Shown here piece after piece: positions 31,841-41,374 of a DNA stretch of 64,000 bases (its first letter is position 1; the number at the start of each line of letters is the position of its first letter). A program made the position numbers and the translations under genes. Below the pieces are notes generated by a model. The model saw only the letters and a list, made by a program, of their open reading frames with translations, made no database searches and was not told the DNA's origin. This DNA is from Rhodoblastus acidophilus (GTDB lineage: Bacteria; Pseudomonadota; Alphaproteobacteria; Rhizobiales; Beijerinckiaceae): contig NZ_WNKS01000001.1 in assembly GCF_009720655.1 (NCBI RefSeq), positions 1-64,000 on the forward strand, given 5' to 3'.

Positions 31841-33271
31841 ATGACCGCCGCGTCGGGGAACAAGCTGTCGTTATTCTCGCTCTCCGCTTTGGTCATCGGC
31901 TCGATGATCGGGGCGGGCATTTTCTCCCTGCCGCGCACCTTCGCCATGGCCACGGGGCCGTTCGGCGCCTTGATCGCCTGGCTGATCGCGGCCGGCGGCA
32001 TGTACATGCTGGCGCGCGTGTTCCAGTCGCTCGCCGAGCGCAAGCCCGACATGGACGCCGGCGTCTATGCCTATGCCCGCGCCGGCTTCGGCGACTATCC
32101 CGGCTTCCTCTCGGCCTTCGGCTACTGGATCAGCACCTGCATCGGCAACGTGTCCTATTGGGTGCTGATCAAATCGACGCTGGGCGCCTTCTTTCCCATA
32201 TTCGGCGACGGCAACACGCCGATCGCCATCCTCGTCGCCTCGCTCGGAATCTGGGCTTTCCATTTCACCATCCTGCGCGGCGTGCAGCAGGCCGCCTTCA
32301 TCAACCAGGTCGTCACCATCGCCAAGGTCGTGCCGATCCTGATCTTCATCGTGGTCATGGCCTTCTCCTTCAAGGGCGACCTGTTCTCGGTGAATTTCTG
32401 GGGCGGCGCCGACATGCCGGAGGCCAGCCTGTTCGAGCAGGTGCGCCAGACCATGCTGGTCACGGTGTTCGTCTTCATCGGCATCGAGGGCGCGAGCGTC
32501 TATTCGCGCTACGCGAAAAAACGCTCCGACGTCGGCGCGGCGACGATCATCGGCTTTGTCGCGGTCACCGCGGTCATGGTGCTGGTGACCCTGCTGCCTT
32601 ACAGCGTCATGGCGCGCGCCGATATCGCCGGAATGCGCCAGCCGTCGATGGCCACCGTGCTGGAGGCGGTGGTCGGCCATTGGGGCGCGATCTTCATCAG
32701 TCTCGGCCTGCTGGTCTCGGTGCTCGGCGCCTATCTCGCCTGGTCGCTGATCTGCGCCGAGGTTCTGTTCACCGCCGCCAAGACCAAGGACATGCCGCGC
32801 GTGTTTGCGCGCGAAAACGCCAACAAGGCGCCCTCCGCCGCCTTGTGGCTGACCAATATCGTGGTGCAGCTGTTCGTCATCAGCACCTATTTCTCGCGCG
32901 ACGCCTTCTCGCTGATGCTCAACCTCACCAGCTCGATGTCGCTGATCCCCTATGCCTTCGTCGCGGCCTACGCCATTCTCCTGGCGCGGCGCGGCGAAAC
33001 CTATGACCTGCGGCCGCAGGAGCGTTCTCGCGACCTGACCTTCGCCGCGATCGCGGCCGTCTATACGGTGTTCATGCTGATCGCCGGCGGCGTCCGCTAT
33101 CTCCTGCTCGCCGCGATCCTCTATGCCCCCGGCACCGCCCTCTACATCTGGTCGCGCCGCGAACAGGGCCGCACCCTGTTCACGCCGATCGAACTCGGCA
33201 TCTTCATCGCGCTCGTCGTCGCCGCGCTCTACGGCGTCTATTCGCTTGCGACCGGCGCCATCGCCCTCTGA
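31841..33271 (+). CDS. arcD: APC-family arginine/ornithine-type antiporter
   Basis: 476 residues with about 12 to 13 membrane helices. The N-terminal [20 protein letters not shown] is the APC substrate-binding motif, and [24 protein letters not shown]-like sequence in the middle ([18 protein letters not shown]) is typical of the basic amino-acid/polyamine antiporter branch containing ArcD. It should bring in arginine in exchange for ornithine or citrulline. GGAGAG precedes the ATG. Arginine deiminase follows after 23 bases, which supports the assignment. Control by the upstream FNR/FixK-like box is likely. Confidence 0.9.
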   Translation: MTAASGNKLSLFSLSALVIGSMIGAGIFSLPRTFAMATGPFGALIAWLIAAGGMYMLARVFQSLAERKPDMDAGVYAYARAGFGDYPGFLSAFGYWISTCIGNVSYWVLIKSTLGAFFPIFGDGNTPIAILVASLGIWAFHFTILRGVQQAAFINQVVTIAKVVPILIFIVVMAFSFKGDLFSVNFWGGADMPEASLFEQVRQTMLVTVFVFIGIEGASVYSRYAKKRSDVGAATIIGFVAVTAVMVLVTLLPYSVMARADIAGMRQPSMATVLEAVVGHWGAIFISLGLLVSVLGAYLAWSLICAEVLFTAAKTKDMPRVFARENANKAPSAALWLTNIVVQLFVISTYFSRDAFSLMLNLTSSMSLIPYAFVAAYAILLARRGETYDLRPQERSRDLTFAAIAAVYTVFMLIAGGVRYLLLAAILYAPGTALYIWSRREQGRTLFTPIELGIFIALVVAALYGVYSLATGAIAL

Positions 33272-33294
33272 GCTTTCCACAGGAGCATTTCACA

Positions 33295-34542
33295 ATGACC
33301 GAGAACGTGAATTTCGGCGTCCATTCGGAAGTCGGTCAGCTCAGGCTGGTGATGGTCTGCGCGCCGGGCCGCGCGCATCAGCGGCTGACGCCGAGCAATT
33401 GCGACCAGCTGCTGTTCGATGACGTGCTCTGGGTCGAGAACGCCAAGCGCGACCATTTCGACTTCATTTCAAAAATGCGCGACCGCGGCATCGAGGTCGT
33501 CGAAATGCACAACATGCTCGCCGAGACCGTCGCCATTCCCGAAGCGAAGAAATGGATTCTCGACAATCAGGTCACGCCCAACCAGGTCGGCGTCGGCCTC
33601 GTCGACGAGGTGCGCTCCTATCTCGAAGGGCTTTCCGCACGCGACCTTGCGGAGACCCTGATCGGCGGTCTTTCGACCCACGAATTTCCCGATCATGTCG
33701 GCGGCGAAATGCTGGAGCTGGTGCGCGACGCCGCCGGCGTCGCCGAATATCTGCTACCGCCGCTGCCGAACACGCTCTACACCCGCGACACCACCTGCTG
33801 GATCTATGGCGGGGTCACGCTTAACCCCCTCTATTGGCCCGCGCGCCATGAGGAGACCATCCTCACCACGTCGATCTACAAGTTCCATCCGCGCTTCGCC
33901 GGCAAGGTCAATGTCTGGTGGGGCGATCCGACCCAGGACTGGGGGCTGGCGACGCTCGAAGGCGGCGACGTCATGCCGATCGGCAAGGGCAACGTCTTGA
34001 TTGGCATGAGCGAGCGAACCTCGCGTCAGGCGATCAGCCAGCTCGCCGCGACCCTGTTCGAGAAGAAGGGCGCCGATCGCGTCATCGTCGCCGCCATGCC
34101 GAAACTGCGGGCGGCCATGCATCTCGACACGGTCTTCACCTTCGCCGACCGGGATTGCGTGCTGTATTATCCCGACATCGTCGACAAGATCGAATGTTTT
34201 TCCTATCGGCCCGGCTCGAAGCCCGGAACCGTGGACCTGCGCAAGGACGAGGGCGGCTTGGTCGAAACCGTGCGCGGCGCCCTGGGGCTGAAGCAGATGC
34301 GCGTCGTCGAAACCGGCGGCACCGCCTATATGCGCGAGCGCACGCAATGGGACAGCGGCGCCAATCTGGTCTGCGCGGCGCCCGGCGTGGTCTATGCCTA
34401 TGACCGCAACACCTATACCAATTCGCTGCTGCGGAAAGCGGGAATCGAGGTCATCTCCATCGTCGGCGCCGAACTCGGACGCGGGCGCGGCGGCGGTCAT
34501 TGCATGACCTGTCCGATCATCCGCGACCCCGTCGATTTCTGA
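33295..34542 (+). CDS. arcA: Arginine deiminase
   Basis: 415 residues, the family's normal length. It hydrolyses arginine to citrulline and ammonia in the cytoplasm. Visible motifs are the N-terminal [69 protein letters not shown] and the C-terminal [15 protein letters not shown] with nucleophile Cys403. AGGAG lies 12 bases upstream. The usual partners arcB (ornithine carbamoyltransferase) and arcC (carbamate kinase) are absent; an outer-membrane protein gene follows instead. Confidence 0.96.
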   Translation: MTENVNFGVHSEVGQLRLVMVCAPGRAHQRLTPSNCDQLLFDDVLWVENAKRDHFDFISKMRDRGIEVVEMHNMLAETVAIPEAKKWILDNQVTPNQVGVGLVDEVRSYLEGLSARDLAETLIGGLSTHEFPDHVGGEMLELVRDAAGVAEYLLPPLPNTLYTRDTTCWIYGGVTLNPLYWPARHEETILTTSIYKFHPRFAGKVNVWWGDPTQDWGLATLEGGDVMPIGKGNVLIGMSERTSRQAISQLAATLFEKKGADRVIVAAMPKLRAAMHLDTVFTFADRDCVLYYPDIVDKIECFSYRPGSKPGTVDLRKDEGGLVETVRGALGLKQMRVVETGGTAYMRERTQWDSGANLVCAAPGVVYAYDRNTYTNSLLRKAGIEVISIVGAELGRGRGGGHCMTCPIIRDPVDF

Positions 34543-34569
34543 CCCGGCCGGACTCGCGGGAGTTTTTCG

Positions 34570-35598
34570 ATGCGCATCGCTCTTGGACTTAAAACCCGCG
34601 CCGGCGCGCTGGCTCTGCTGTGTGGCGCCGGCTCTTGCGGCGGCGCGTGGGCGCAGGCGAGGCTCGATTCGCTCAGCGACGCGCAGGATGCGATGAACGA
34701 TGCGCTCTATGCGACTCCCAACAGGCAGACCCCGGCGCCGCTGACCAACCTCTATGCGACGGCGCCCGATCTCGAAGCGCAGATCCCCGCGCCGCAGTTC
34801 CGCGCCAACGCGCTGCTGCCGCTCGGATGGAACTCCAACGCCAACGAAATCAGCCCGGGCGGCATTCCGTCCGGGCAGTGGCGCCCGGTCGGAACCCTGT
34901 CCTGGGCGGCGCCAGTCGGCGATCTGCCGCTGCGCGCGACCGTGACCGGCTTCGCCGAAACCGACCGATATTTCCGGGCCTCGCAGGTCAATCTCGACAA
35001 GAGCGGCGGGTCGGCGCGGCTGCAATATGTCGATCCCGGCAACGATCAGGCGTTCTCGCCCTATTTCGCCTTCGCGCCGCGCTGGGACTTTTCGCCAACC
35101 TTCAGCAACCAGCTTTCGGCGCGGCAGGATTTCAATCTCGGCTTCAACAAGAGAGTCAATTTCGACGGCGATTTCCGTCAGGTCGGCATCGCCGGCAATA
35201 CGTCCGCGGCGACCGTCCTGTCGTTCGGCCTGACCGCTTTCGTGCAGCAGCGCCTGCGCGAGCCGCAGACCTCCTCCCAGGCGGCCTTCATCATTCCCTC
35301 GATGAGCTACGTCATCACGCCCGACTGGAACGCCAGCCTCGCGGTCGAATTTTTGGGGCGCTGGTTTGACCGCAACAGTTTGGGCGCTTCCAGCCACGCT
35401 TACGAAATCCAGCCGATCGGCACGGTGGAATATGTCGTGCCCGCCTCCGTGTTTGGCGGCGAGCGCACGGCGGAGCTGTTCGGCCACCCCGCCTTCGATC
35501 TCCAGGGCTCCTATCTGAAGGTCTGGTCCAGCGCGCCCGGCGGCGGCTACGGGCAGTTCCAGGCGATCGCCGCGGTCAAACTGGGCTGGCGTTTCTGA
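34570..35598 (+). CDS. Outer-membrane beta-barrel protein linked to the arginine genes
   Basis: 342 residues. A signal peptide (about 1-28, ending GGAWAQA) is followed by a short helix-prone region (LDSLSDAQDAMNDALY). Many alternating aromatic strands follow (LRATVTGFAETDRYFRAS, YFAFAPRWDFSP, LSARQDFNLGFNKRVNF), and the C-terminal strand ends KLGWRF, with the terminal Phe typical of Bam-assembled barrels. I cannot assign a named family. It starts 27 bases after arcA, so it is probably in that operon, with passage of arginine or citrulline across the outer membrane an attractive but unproven role. Confidence 0.75.
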   Translation: MRIALGLKTRAGALALLCGAGSCGGAWAQARLDSLSDAQDAMNDALYATPNRQTPAPLTNLYATAPDLEAQIPAPQFRANALLPLGWNSNANEISPGGIPSGQWRPVGTLSWAAPVGDLPLRATVTGFAETDRYFRASQVNLDKSGGSARLQYVDPGNDQAFSPYFAFAPRWDFSPTFSNQLSARQDFNLGFNKRVNFDGDFRQVGIAGNTSAATVLSFGLTAFVQQRLREPQTSSQAAFIIPSMSYVITPDWNASLAVEFLGRWFDRNSLGASSHAYEIQPIGTVEYVVPASVFGGERTAELFGHPAFDLQGSYLKVWSSAPGGGYGQFQAIAAVKLGWRF

Positions 35599-35603
35599 AC
35601 GAA

Positions 35604-35637
35604 AAACCGGCGCAATCGTTTGATTTAGCGCCGGTTT
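35604..35637 (+). terminator. Hairpin after the arginine cluster
   Basis: AAACCGGCGC / GCGCCGGTTT arms with a 14-base loop just after the stop at 35598. There is no T run, so termination is only suggested. Confidence 0.4.
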
Positions 35638-35678
35638 CGATCGGAGTGGTTTACGCGCGCGTGTCGTAAATCCTAGAG

Positions 35679-36356
35679 CTAGAAGTGGTAGTTCACGCCG
35701 CCGCGCAGCACGTTCAGGTTGAGGCCGCCGGAAATGCTGGCGGGCGAGCCGCCGAAATACGTGTTGTTGCCCATGGAGGCGTAGAGATACTCGCCCTTCA
35801 GCGAGAAGTGCGGCGTGATCGCATATTCCACGCCGGCGCCCAGGGTCCAGCCATTGGCGATGCTGGATTGGTCGAGCGCCAGGACCGGGTTCGAGAAGGG
35901 CGACGAGATCATGGCGCGGATGTCCGCGCCGGCATAGCCGCCCGTGGCGTAGATGAGGGCGCGGTCGACAATGGCGTAGCCGACGCGCGCCCGGGCGGTG
36001 AAGAAATCGCGCGCGACGCCCGTCGACGAGCCGCCCATCGGCGGCGTGGCGGAGTCGCCGACATGGCCGAAGGCGAAATCGGCCTCGCCGCCGACGACCA
36101 GTTTGCCCTGCTGGTAATTGTAGCCGGCGGTGAAGCCATAGAGGCCGCCGATTGGGCTGGTGCCGAAATATTGCTCGGCGCCGGTGAAGCCGCCGAACCC
36201 GATCCCGGCGGTGGCGCCCGCGTAAAAGCCGGTCCAGCTGAAGGCCGGCGCGTAATCGTAAGCCGCGGGCGCGTCCTTGCGGTAGGGCAGATCGGCGGCC
36301 TGAGCCAGAGAGGCGAACGCCATCGCCCCGGCGGCGGCGATCAAGACCTTTTTCAT
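35679..36356 (-). CDS. Outer-membrane beta-barrel protein, Omp25/RopB family
   Basis: 225 residues. A signal peptide (MKKVLIAAAGAMAFASLAQA) leads into ADLPYRKDAP and FSWTGFYAGATAGIGFGG, the same hallmark as the protein at 12237-12896. The rest is an eight-stranded barrel ending LRGGVNYHF. The ATG at 36356 has GGAG eight bases upstream; a GTG three codons earlier lies within that spacing. It is a separate, diverged paralogue in a monocistronic unit convergent with the arginine cluster. Confidence 0.9.
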   Translation of the reverse strand: MKKVLIAAAGAMAFASLAQAADLPYRKDAPAAYDYAPAFSWTGFYAGATAGIGFGGFTGAEQYFGTSPIGGLYGFTAGYNYQQGKLVVGGEADFAFGHVGDSATPPMGGSSTGVARDFFTARARVGYAIVDRALIYATGGYAGADIRAMISSPFSNPVLALDQSSIANGWTLGAGVEYAITPHFSLKGEYLYASMGNNTYFGGSPASISGGLNLNVLRGGVNYHF

Positions 36357-36797
36357 CACACTCACTCCATTTTCCAGCCGCGCAGGCCGAGTTGGAGCGA
36401 TTTAGAGCTGTAAAGGTTGTTGTGGCGTAAAAATAAATGGTGAATGGAGATTAGTGAGTGTGTTCGAGAGAGAGTCAAAAATGTGTTTCCAAAATACAAT
36501 CGTATTTATCGCAGTTTTAGATGTTAATTGTAGGCGCAGGTCCGAAGACAGCTCCGGGAGCCTTAAGCATACATACTGAATATGCTGGTTAATAAAGCGT
36601 TGGCGCTGGCGAAAGCATGGGCTGCGCGCGCCGGGACGCGATCTCACGTCATTGCTCAGGGTCCGCCGGACGACGCGGAGGATGGCCGCCGCGCCGTTTC
36701 ATCCGGTTTCCGCAAGATCGCTTCGCGATCCGCGAAAACGAAATCGCGCGGAAATCCTCCAGGCGAAGGGCGGATTTCCGCGCGAATGGAAATCGTA
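36357..36797. other. Intergenic region with repeat B
   Basis: 441 bases without a supported gene. The half next to the Omp25-like gene is AT-rich and probably holds its promoter. The other half carries the B repeat at 36703-36793, which abuts the stop of the AttH-like gene. Confidence 0.6.
36703..36793. repeat. Dispersed repeat B
   Basis: Shares TTTCCGCAAGATCGCTTCGC and CGGATTTCCGCGCGA with the copy at 17757, but lacks its right-hand TTTCCGAACTGATC part. Confidence 0.8.
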
Positions 36798-37838
36798 TCA
36801 GTAGCCGGTCATCTCCAGATAGCCCTTTCCCGCATGCGAGCCTTGGAGGGTGATCGGGCCTTCCCAATAAGGGATGCTGGTCGCCATGAAGCTCGCGGCG
36901 TTGACCGGCGCGGTCTCGATGTCGAGGCCGCGACTTTTCACCTGAAGCCGCCAGCGCGTGGGAAGGGTGCGGCCGGCGACCTTTGTTTCCGCCAGCGGCG
37001 TCAGCGCGATGTCGTCGCGCGCGAGTTTTTGTGGCGCGCCGTTGGCGGCGATCCAGGTTCCCGCGCGGAAATCGGGGGCGCTCGCGTCGCGCATGCGGAA
37101 CAGCATCAGTTTCTCGCCGGTGGACAAATGCAGCGAGAACCAGTCCCAGCCTTTCTGGCTCGCGGCCAGATATTGGGTGCTCCATTCCCGGTCCATCCAG
37201 GCGAGGCCCTTCAGCTTGATCTCTTTTCCGCGCAGCGTGAGGACGCCTTCGATCCGGTAAAAAGGCTGGCTGAAATAATAGGAGGCGCGGCCGTCGTCGG
37301 ATTTCAGGCTGAACCCGTTGTCGCCTTGCGCCACGAGCGGGCCATCGTCCCGGAGATTGAAGGCGTAGCGAAAGTCCGGTCCGCTGGCGACAAGTTTGGC
37401 GCCATCGAAAACCCAGTCGTCGATCCAGGCGCGGAACGGGGTGGTCGTGACCCCGGCCTGCCCGATCCCGCCGCGCGCAAAAATTTCGGCGAACAGGTGG
37501 TCGGTCGCCGTTGTCACCGCCGCATGGCCCATCCAGACATTTGGGTTCGCCCAGCCCGGCCGCTCGTCGCCCGGCGCGCTCGCCTGTCGGAACAGGGTCC
37601 ACTGCACGCCGTAGGCGGCGCCGGCCTCGTCGGTGAGGTTGGCCGTGACGTACCACCATTCCGTGCGAAAGTTTTGATGCGCGCCCAAATCTTGCGGGAA
37701 GACCAGCTTTTTGCCGGGAACCGGCTTTTCGAAGCCCGTGGTGTCGCTCCCGAGGCCTGCGAAACCTTGAGCGAGCGCGGGCGTGACGAAAAACAGAGCG
37801 GCGGCGATCGAGCAGCTCAAGAGGGACGAACCCCTCAT
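36798..37838 (-). CDS. AttH-like lipocalin-fold protein (carotenoid 1,2-hydratase-like)
   Basis: 346 residues. A signal peptide (MRGSSLLSCSIAAALFFVTPALAQ) precedes two tandem lipocalin-like domains with KLVFPQDLGAHQNFRTEWWYVTANL, HLFAEIFARGG and GLAWMDREWSTQYL, the pattern of the CrtC/AttH family. Family members encoded with FtsX-type permeases and a LolD-type ATPase (the att arrangement) are thought to handle lipids at the periplasm. The ATG at 37838 has GGAGGGG upstream, but an alternative ATG at 37913 overlaps the permease stop and would read through repeat F; the signal peptide favours 37838. Confidence 0.8.
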   Translation of the reverse strand: MRGSSLLSCSIAAALFFVTPALAQGFAGLGSDTTGFEKPVPGKKLVFPQDLGAHQNFRTEWWYVTANLTDEAGAAYGVQWTLFRQASAPGDERPGWANPNVWMGHAAVTTATDHLFAEIFARGGIGQAGVTTTPFRAWIDDWVFDGAKLVASGPDFRYAFNLRDDGPLVAQGDNGFSLKSDDGRASYYFSQPFYRIEGVLTLRGKEIKLKGLAWMDREWSTQYLAASQKGWDWFSLHLSTGEKLMLFRMRDASAPDFRAGTWIAANGAPQKLARDDIALTPLAETKVAGRTLPTRWRLQVKSRGLDIETAPVNAASFMATSIPYWEGPITLQGSHAGKGYLEMTGY

Positions 37839-37873
37839 CCGGCCCCTCCACCTTCTCCCGCAAGGGGAGAAGG
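37831..37873. repeat. Dispersed repeat F over a gene start
   Basis: CCCCTCATCCGGCCCCTCC then CCGCAAGGGGAGAAGG. The copy covers the leader and ATG of the AttH-like gene. Confidence 0.7.
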
Positions 37874-37902
37874 GAGCGCCCCCGATCGTTTCGCGGCGGT
37901 GG

Positions 37903-40377
37903 CTAGCGCTCATTAGCAAAGATCCTCGCGAGTTGCGCCGGCGTGGTCCGCAGGAATCGCAGCAGCGGCGGCAGGGCGGCGAGTGCGGCGGTGAGCAGGG
38001 CTAGCGCCAGAATCTCCGCCCATTGCCACGGAAACATTTGGTAGGGCAGCCGCCAGCCGAACGCCTGCACATTGACCACCGCGACCAGACACCAGGCCAG
38101 GGTGAGGCCGAGCGGCAGCGCGACAATGGCCGTCGCGGCGGTGAGCATGAGGATGCGCAAGACTTCGAGTTGCGCCAATTGGCGACGCGACACGCCGCTG
38201 GCCCAGACCGGCGCGACCTGGGTGAGGCGCATGTCGCCCAGCGTCGTCAGGCTCGCCAGCAGGGCGATCGCCGAAACGACCAGGGTCAACGTGTTGAGCG
38301 CGGCGGTGACCGCAAACGTGTGCTCGAAAATGCGGGTCGAGATTCGTCTGATATTGGCCTGATCGGTGATGCGGGCGATTTGCGCGCCGAATTGGGCCTG
38401 GAGCGCCGCGATCACGCGCGGGGCCTGCTCCGGCGCGACACGCAGGCCAAAGCTTGTCCGCGGCGCGTCCGGCCAATGGTTGGTCAGCGCGTCAATGTCG
38501 ATGCGCGCCTGTCCCTTGGGGTTGCCGTAATCGGGAAACACGCCGACGATTTTGACGGGCCAGTTTCCGCGCGGCGTCGGAATGTCGAGCGTCGCGCCGA
38601 GCGAAAAATTCAGGCGGCGGGCGAGTTGTTCGCTGACCAGCGCGCCCGCGCCGCGCTTCATCTCGTCCCAGGCGTCCGGCGTTTGCTCCAGCATTGGGAA
38701 ATGGTCGCGAAACGTTTTTTCGTGCGCGGCCATGCCGATCACGCCGGTCGGCCAGCCCGACAGCCGCACCGTCGCGCTCGCCCCCGGCAGCACCGCTTGC
38801 ACATCGGGGCGCGTCGACAGCCAGTTTTCTATGCGTTTCGCTTCTTCGGACCCTGCCGCCTCCAGATAAACCTCCGCCGCCAGCCGGCCGTCGAGCCAGC
38901 CGACAAAAGTGTTTCGAAAACCTTCGACCATGCCGCCGACGCCGACATTGGTGGCGAAGGCCAGCAGCAGGGCGGTCAGGGCGAGCGAAAGGGCGGGGAG
39001 TTGCTGGCGGCTGTCGGCCCAGAACCAGTTTTGCAGCGGACCGCCCGCGCTGGCTTCGCCCAGGCGAAGCGCGCCCGCGAGCAGAACCGGCAGCAGCAGC
39101 GCGCCGCCGAGCAGCAGGCCGGCGAGGACGACAAAACCCGAATAAAGGCTTTGGCCCCAGGCATAGGCGGCAAGCGCAGCGCCAAAGGCGGCGAGCGCCA
39201 GCAAGGCGCGTCGCCAAAGGAAGCGCTGCTGGGCTTCTCGCCAGGCGAAGGGCTGCGCCGTGGCCAGCACGGGCAGGCGCAGCGCCTTGGTCAGGCCGCC
39301 CGCCGCCGCGACCAGCGCGCCGACCAGCGCAATGGCGAGCCCCGACGCGACCCAGGCCGGGTCGAGCGTCAGGCCGCCCGCCACCCGCGCGCCGTAGAGC
39401 GCGTCGAGGCTGGCGGCGACATTGGGCAACAGGGCGGCGGCGAGCCGAAAGCCGCCAAAAACGCCGACGCCGCCGGCGAACAGGGCGAGCAGGACGACTT
39501 CACTGAGCAGCGCGGCGGCCAGCGTGCGCGTGGACACACCGACCGCGCGCAGGGTTCGCACCATGCCCAAGCGCTGCTCGAAGGCCAGTCCAAAGGCGGC
39601 GTGGACGATGAACAGCCCGACGAGAAAGGCCAACAGGCCGAAGGCGGTGAGGTTGAGATGAAAGCTTTCGGTGAGACGCTTGAGGTCGGCCTCCTCCTCG
39701 CCCGGCGGCACGAGGCGCAGGGCGGCGCCCACGACCGATTCGAGCGACGGCGCGCCCGGGCCGGGCGGCTTTTCCAGGATCAGCCGCGAAATCTGTCCGT
39801 TGCGGCCGAGCAGGTCTTGCGCCACGCCGATGTCCACCGTCAGCGTCCCGGCGGGCGCGTCCGGGTTCGCCTGGATCGGCGGCAGGGTTTTGTTGCCATA
39901 GTCAAGGGCGATTTTTTCGCCTTCGGCCGCGCCGAGATCGCGCAAAACCTCTGGCGACGCGAGCGCTTGTCCGGGCGGCGTCAGGAAGGCGCCGAGGCCG
40001 GTTGCGGCCGCCGGCCCGCCCACCGCGACGCCGCGCGGAAGGGTCAGCGGTTCAATGCCCAGGAGTTGATAGGGAACGCCGCGAATGAGAATTGTGGCTT
40101 CGAGGACTGGCGAGACTTTCCAGCCGGCGCGCCGCAGTTTGACAAAAACGTCCTGCGCGATCGCGCCGCCGCTGGTGGGCGCGAGAATTTGGGCGCCGCC
40201 GCCGGAGAAGGCGGACGCGGCGCGGTCATAGGACTTGCGCGCCTGGGCGTTGAGCGCCTGCACGCCCGTCCACAAGGCGGTGGCGATGGCCAGCCCGACG
40301 AAAAGCGCCAAGAAATTGCCGGGGCGGCGGCGCCAGTGGCTGAGCAGGGCGGCGAGAGTCCAAAGAACTTGCTTCAC
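37903..40377 (-). CDS. FtsX-like ABC transporter permease (two-repeat type)
   Basis: 824 residues from a GTG overlapping the ATPase stop. Two FtsX-type halves, each with membrane helices and a large extracytoplasmic region. Helix 1 is FLALFVGLAIATALWTGV; a central helix cluster at about 250-480 has LGMVRTLRAVGVSTRTLAAALL, and the end has LGDMRLTQVAPVWASGVSRRQLAQLEVLR. The permease probably shuttles lipid or lipoprotein cargo, as in the LolCDE and AttEFG types. It sits between its ATPase and the AttH-like protein in one operon. Confidence 0.9.
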   Translation of the reverse strand: MKQVLWTLAALLSHWRRRPGNFLALFVGLAIATALWTGVQALNAQARKSYDRAASAFSGGGAQILAPTSGGAIAQDVFVKLRRAGWKVSPVLEATILIRGVPYQLLGIEPLTLPRGVAVGGPAAATGLGAFLTPPGQALASPEVLRDLGAAEGEKIALDYGNKTLPPIQANPDAPAGTLTVDIGVAQDLLGRNGQISRLILEKPPGPGAPSLESVVGAALRLVPPGEEEADLKRLTESFHLNLTAFGLLAFLVGLFIVHAAFGLAFEQRLGMVRTLRAVGVSTRTLAAALLSEVVLLALFAGGVGVFGGFRLAAALLPNVAASLDALYGARVAGGLTLDPAWVASGLAIALVGALVAAAGGLTKALRLPVLATAQPFAWREAQQRFLWRRALLALAAFGAALAAYAWGQSLYSGFVVLAGLLLGGALLLPVLLAGALRLGEASAGGPLQNWFWADSRQQLPALSLALTALLLAFATNVGVGGMVEGFRNTFVGWLDGRLAAEVYLEAAGSEEAKRIENWLSTRPDVQAVLPGASATVRLSGWPTGVIGMAAHEKTFRDHFPMLEQTPDAWDEMKRGAGALVSEQLARRLNFSLGATLDIPTPRGNWPVKIVGVFPDYGNPKGQARIDIDALTNHWPDAPRTSFGLRVAPEQAPRVIAALQAQFGAQIARITDQANIRRISTRIFEHTFAVTAALNTLTLVVSAIALLASLTTLGDMRLTQVAPVWASGVSRRQLAQLEVLRILMLTAATAIVALPLGLTLAWCLVAVVNVQAFGWRLPYQMFPWQWAEILALALLTAALAALPPLLRFLRTTPAQLARIFANER

Positions 40378-41090
40378 GGCGTCTCGATCACTCCCGCGCT
40401 GAGTCGCACCCTGCGCTGAAGTTTTGACGCCAGCCTTTCGCTGTGCGTCACCATCAGGAAGGCGCAGCCGGTCGCCGCGACCACGTCGAGGGCCAGCGCC
40501 ATGAATTCATCCGCCGTGGCCTCGTCGAGATTGCCGGTGGGCTCGTCGGCCAGCAGCAGGCGCGGCCGCACCGCCAGCGCCCGGCCGATCGCCGCGCGCT
40601 GCTGCTGGCCGCCGGAGAGTTGCTCGGGATAGCGCTCCAGCAGGGTTTTGAGGCCGAGGCGGCGGATCAGCTCGTCGTTCCAGGCGGCGTCAAAACGTCC
40701 GGAGAGCCGCGCCTGGAAGGCGACGTTGGCGCGCACGGTGAGGCTCGGAATCAGGTTGAACTGCTGGAACACCACGGCGAGGGTTTCGCGGCGCAGCGCC
40801 GCCCGCCCGGCGTCTGAAAGTTCTGTCACCTCGACGCCGTCAACCAAAATCTCGCCGGAATCGGCGGCGTCGAGGCCGCCGACGAGATGCAGCAGCGTGC
40901 TCTTGCCGCTGCCGGATTCGCCCATCAGCGCCATGCTCTCGCCGCGCGCCAGCGTGAGATCGACGCCCTTGAGCACGGGAACGCGGCCCTGCGGCGTCTC
41001 GTAGTTTTTTGTCAGGTGGGAGACCCGCAGCAGTTTTTGGGCGGCGGGCGGCGACTCGGGCGCCTGGACGGCCGGCGCGGCGACGGTCAA
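40374..41090 (-). CDS. ABC transporter ATPase, LolD/MacB type
   Basis: 238 residues. Walker A GESGSGKST at 57-65, signature LSGGQQQR, Walker B LLLADEPTGNLD, and the switch His in MVTHSERLA. The Q-loop reads VVFQQFNLIPSLT. It powers the FtsX-like permease next door. The start is a TTG at 41090, which overlaps the TGA of a dehydrogenase remnant (TTGA); the first 18 residues are Ala/Pro-rich and outside the domain, so a later start is possible. Confidence 0.92.
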   Translation of the reverse strand: MTVAAPAVQAPESPPAAQKLLRVSHLTKNYETPQGRVPVLKGVDLTLARGESMALMGESGSGKSTLLHLVGGLDAADSGEILVDGVEVTELSDAGRAALRRETLAVVFQQFNLIPSLTVRANVAFQARLSGRFDAAWNDELIRRLGLKTLLERYPEQLSGGQQQRAAIGRALAVRPRLLLADEPTGNLDEATADEFMALALDVVAATGCAFLMVTHSERLASKLQRRVRLSAGVIETP

Positions 41091-41284
41091 CGATCCACCC
41101 CGCTGTTTTCAGACACGATTTTTGCGATGGTGGACCCGCCCACGGTGTCGCTGGCCGCGGCTTCAGCCGGGGGGGCGGCCTTGTCGGCGCTCCGGTTCCA
41201 GACCGTGACCTCGTGACCGGCAGCGCCCGGATGGCCGACGATGGCGCCGCCCCTGTCGCCCAGCCCGATGAAACCGATTGTCAT
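41087..41284 (-). pseudogene. Remnant of a 3-hydroxyisobutyrate/6-phosphogluconate-type dehydrogenase
   Basis: 65 codons. The first 35 residues are a clear NAD(P)-binding Rossmann start (MTIGFIGLGDRGGAIVGHPG followed by AAGHEVTVWNRSADKAAP), as in HIBADH/6PGDH proteins of about 290 residues. The remainder diverges (SDTVGGSTIAKIVSENSG) and stops. The catalytic half is missing. Its stop overlaps the ATPase start, so read-through translation may still couple to the ABC operon. Confidence 0.65.
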
Positions 41285-41374
41285 TCGAAAACCTCGAATA
41301 ATCCGGCCGGCCCGACCCGGCGGTCTCCTCTATGTGTGGGAGCGGACGCGTGCGCGCCAGTCCCGCGCGCGGAT

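Noticed and set aside
31871-33280. 469-codon frame antisense to the arginine antiporter
   Set aside because: The composition (runs of Asp, Glu, His, Arg) is that of a reverse-strand shadow; the plus strand encodes a clear APC transporter.
38023-40419. 798-codon plus-strand frame opposite the FtsX-like permease
   Set aside because: Low-complexity Arg/Gln-rich translation without domains, fully overlapped by a recognised membrane protein.
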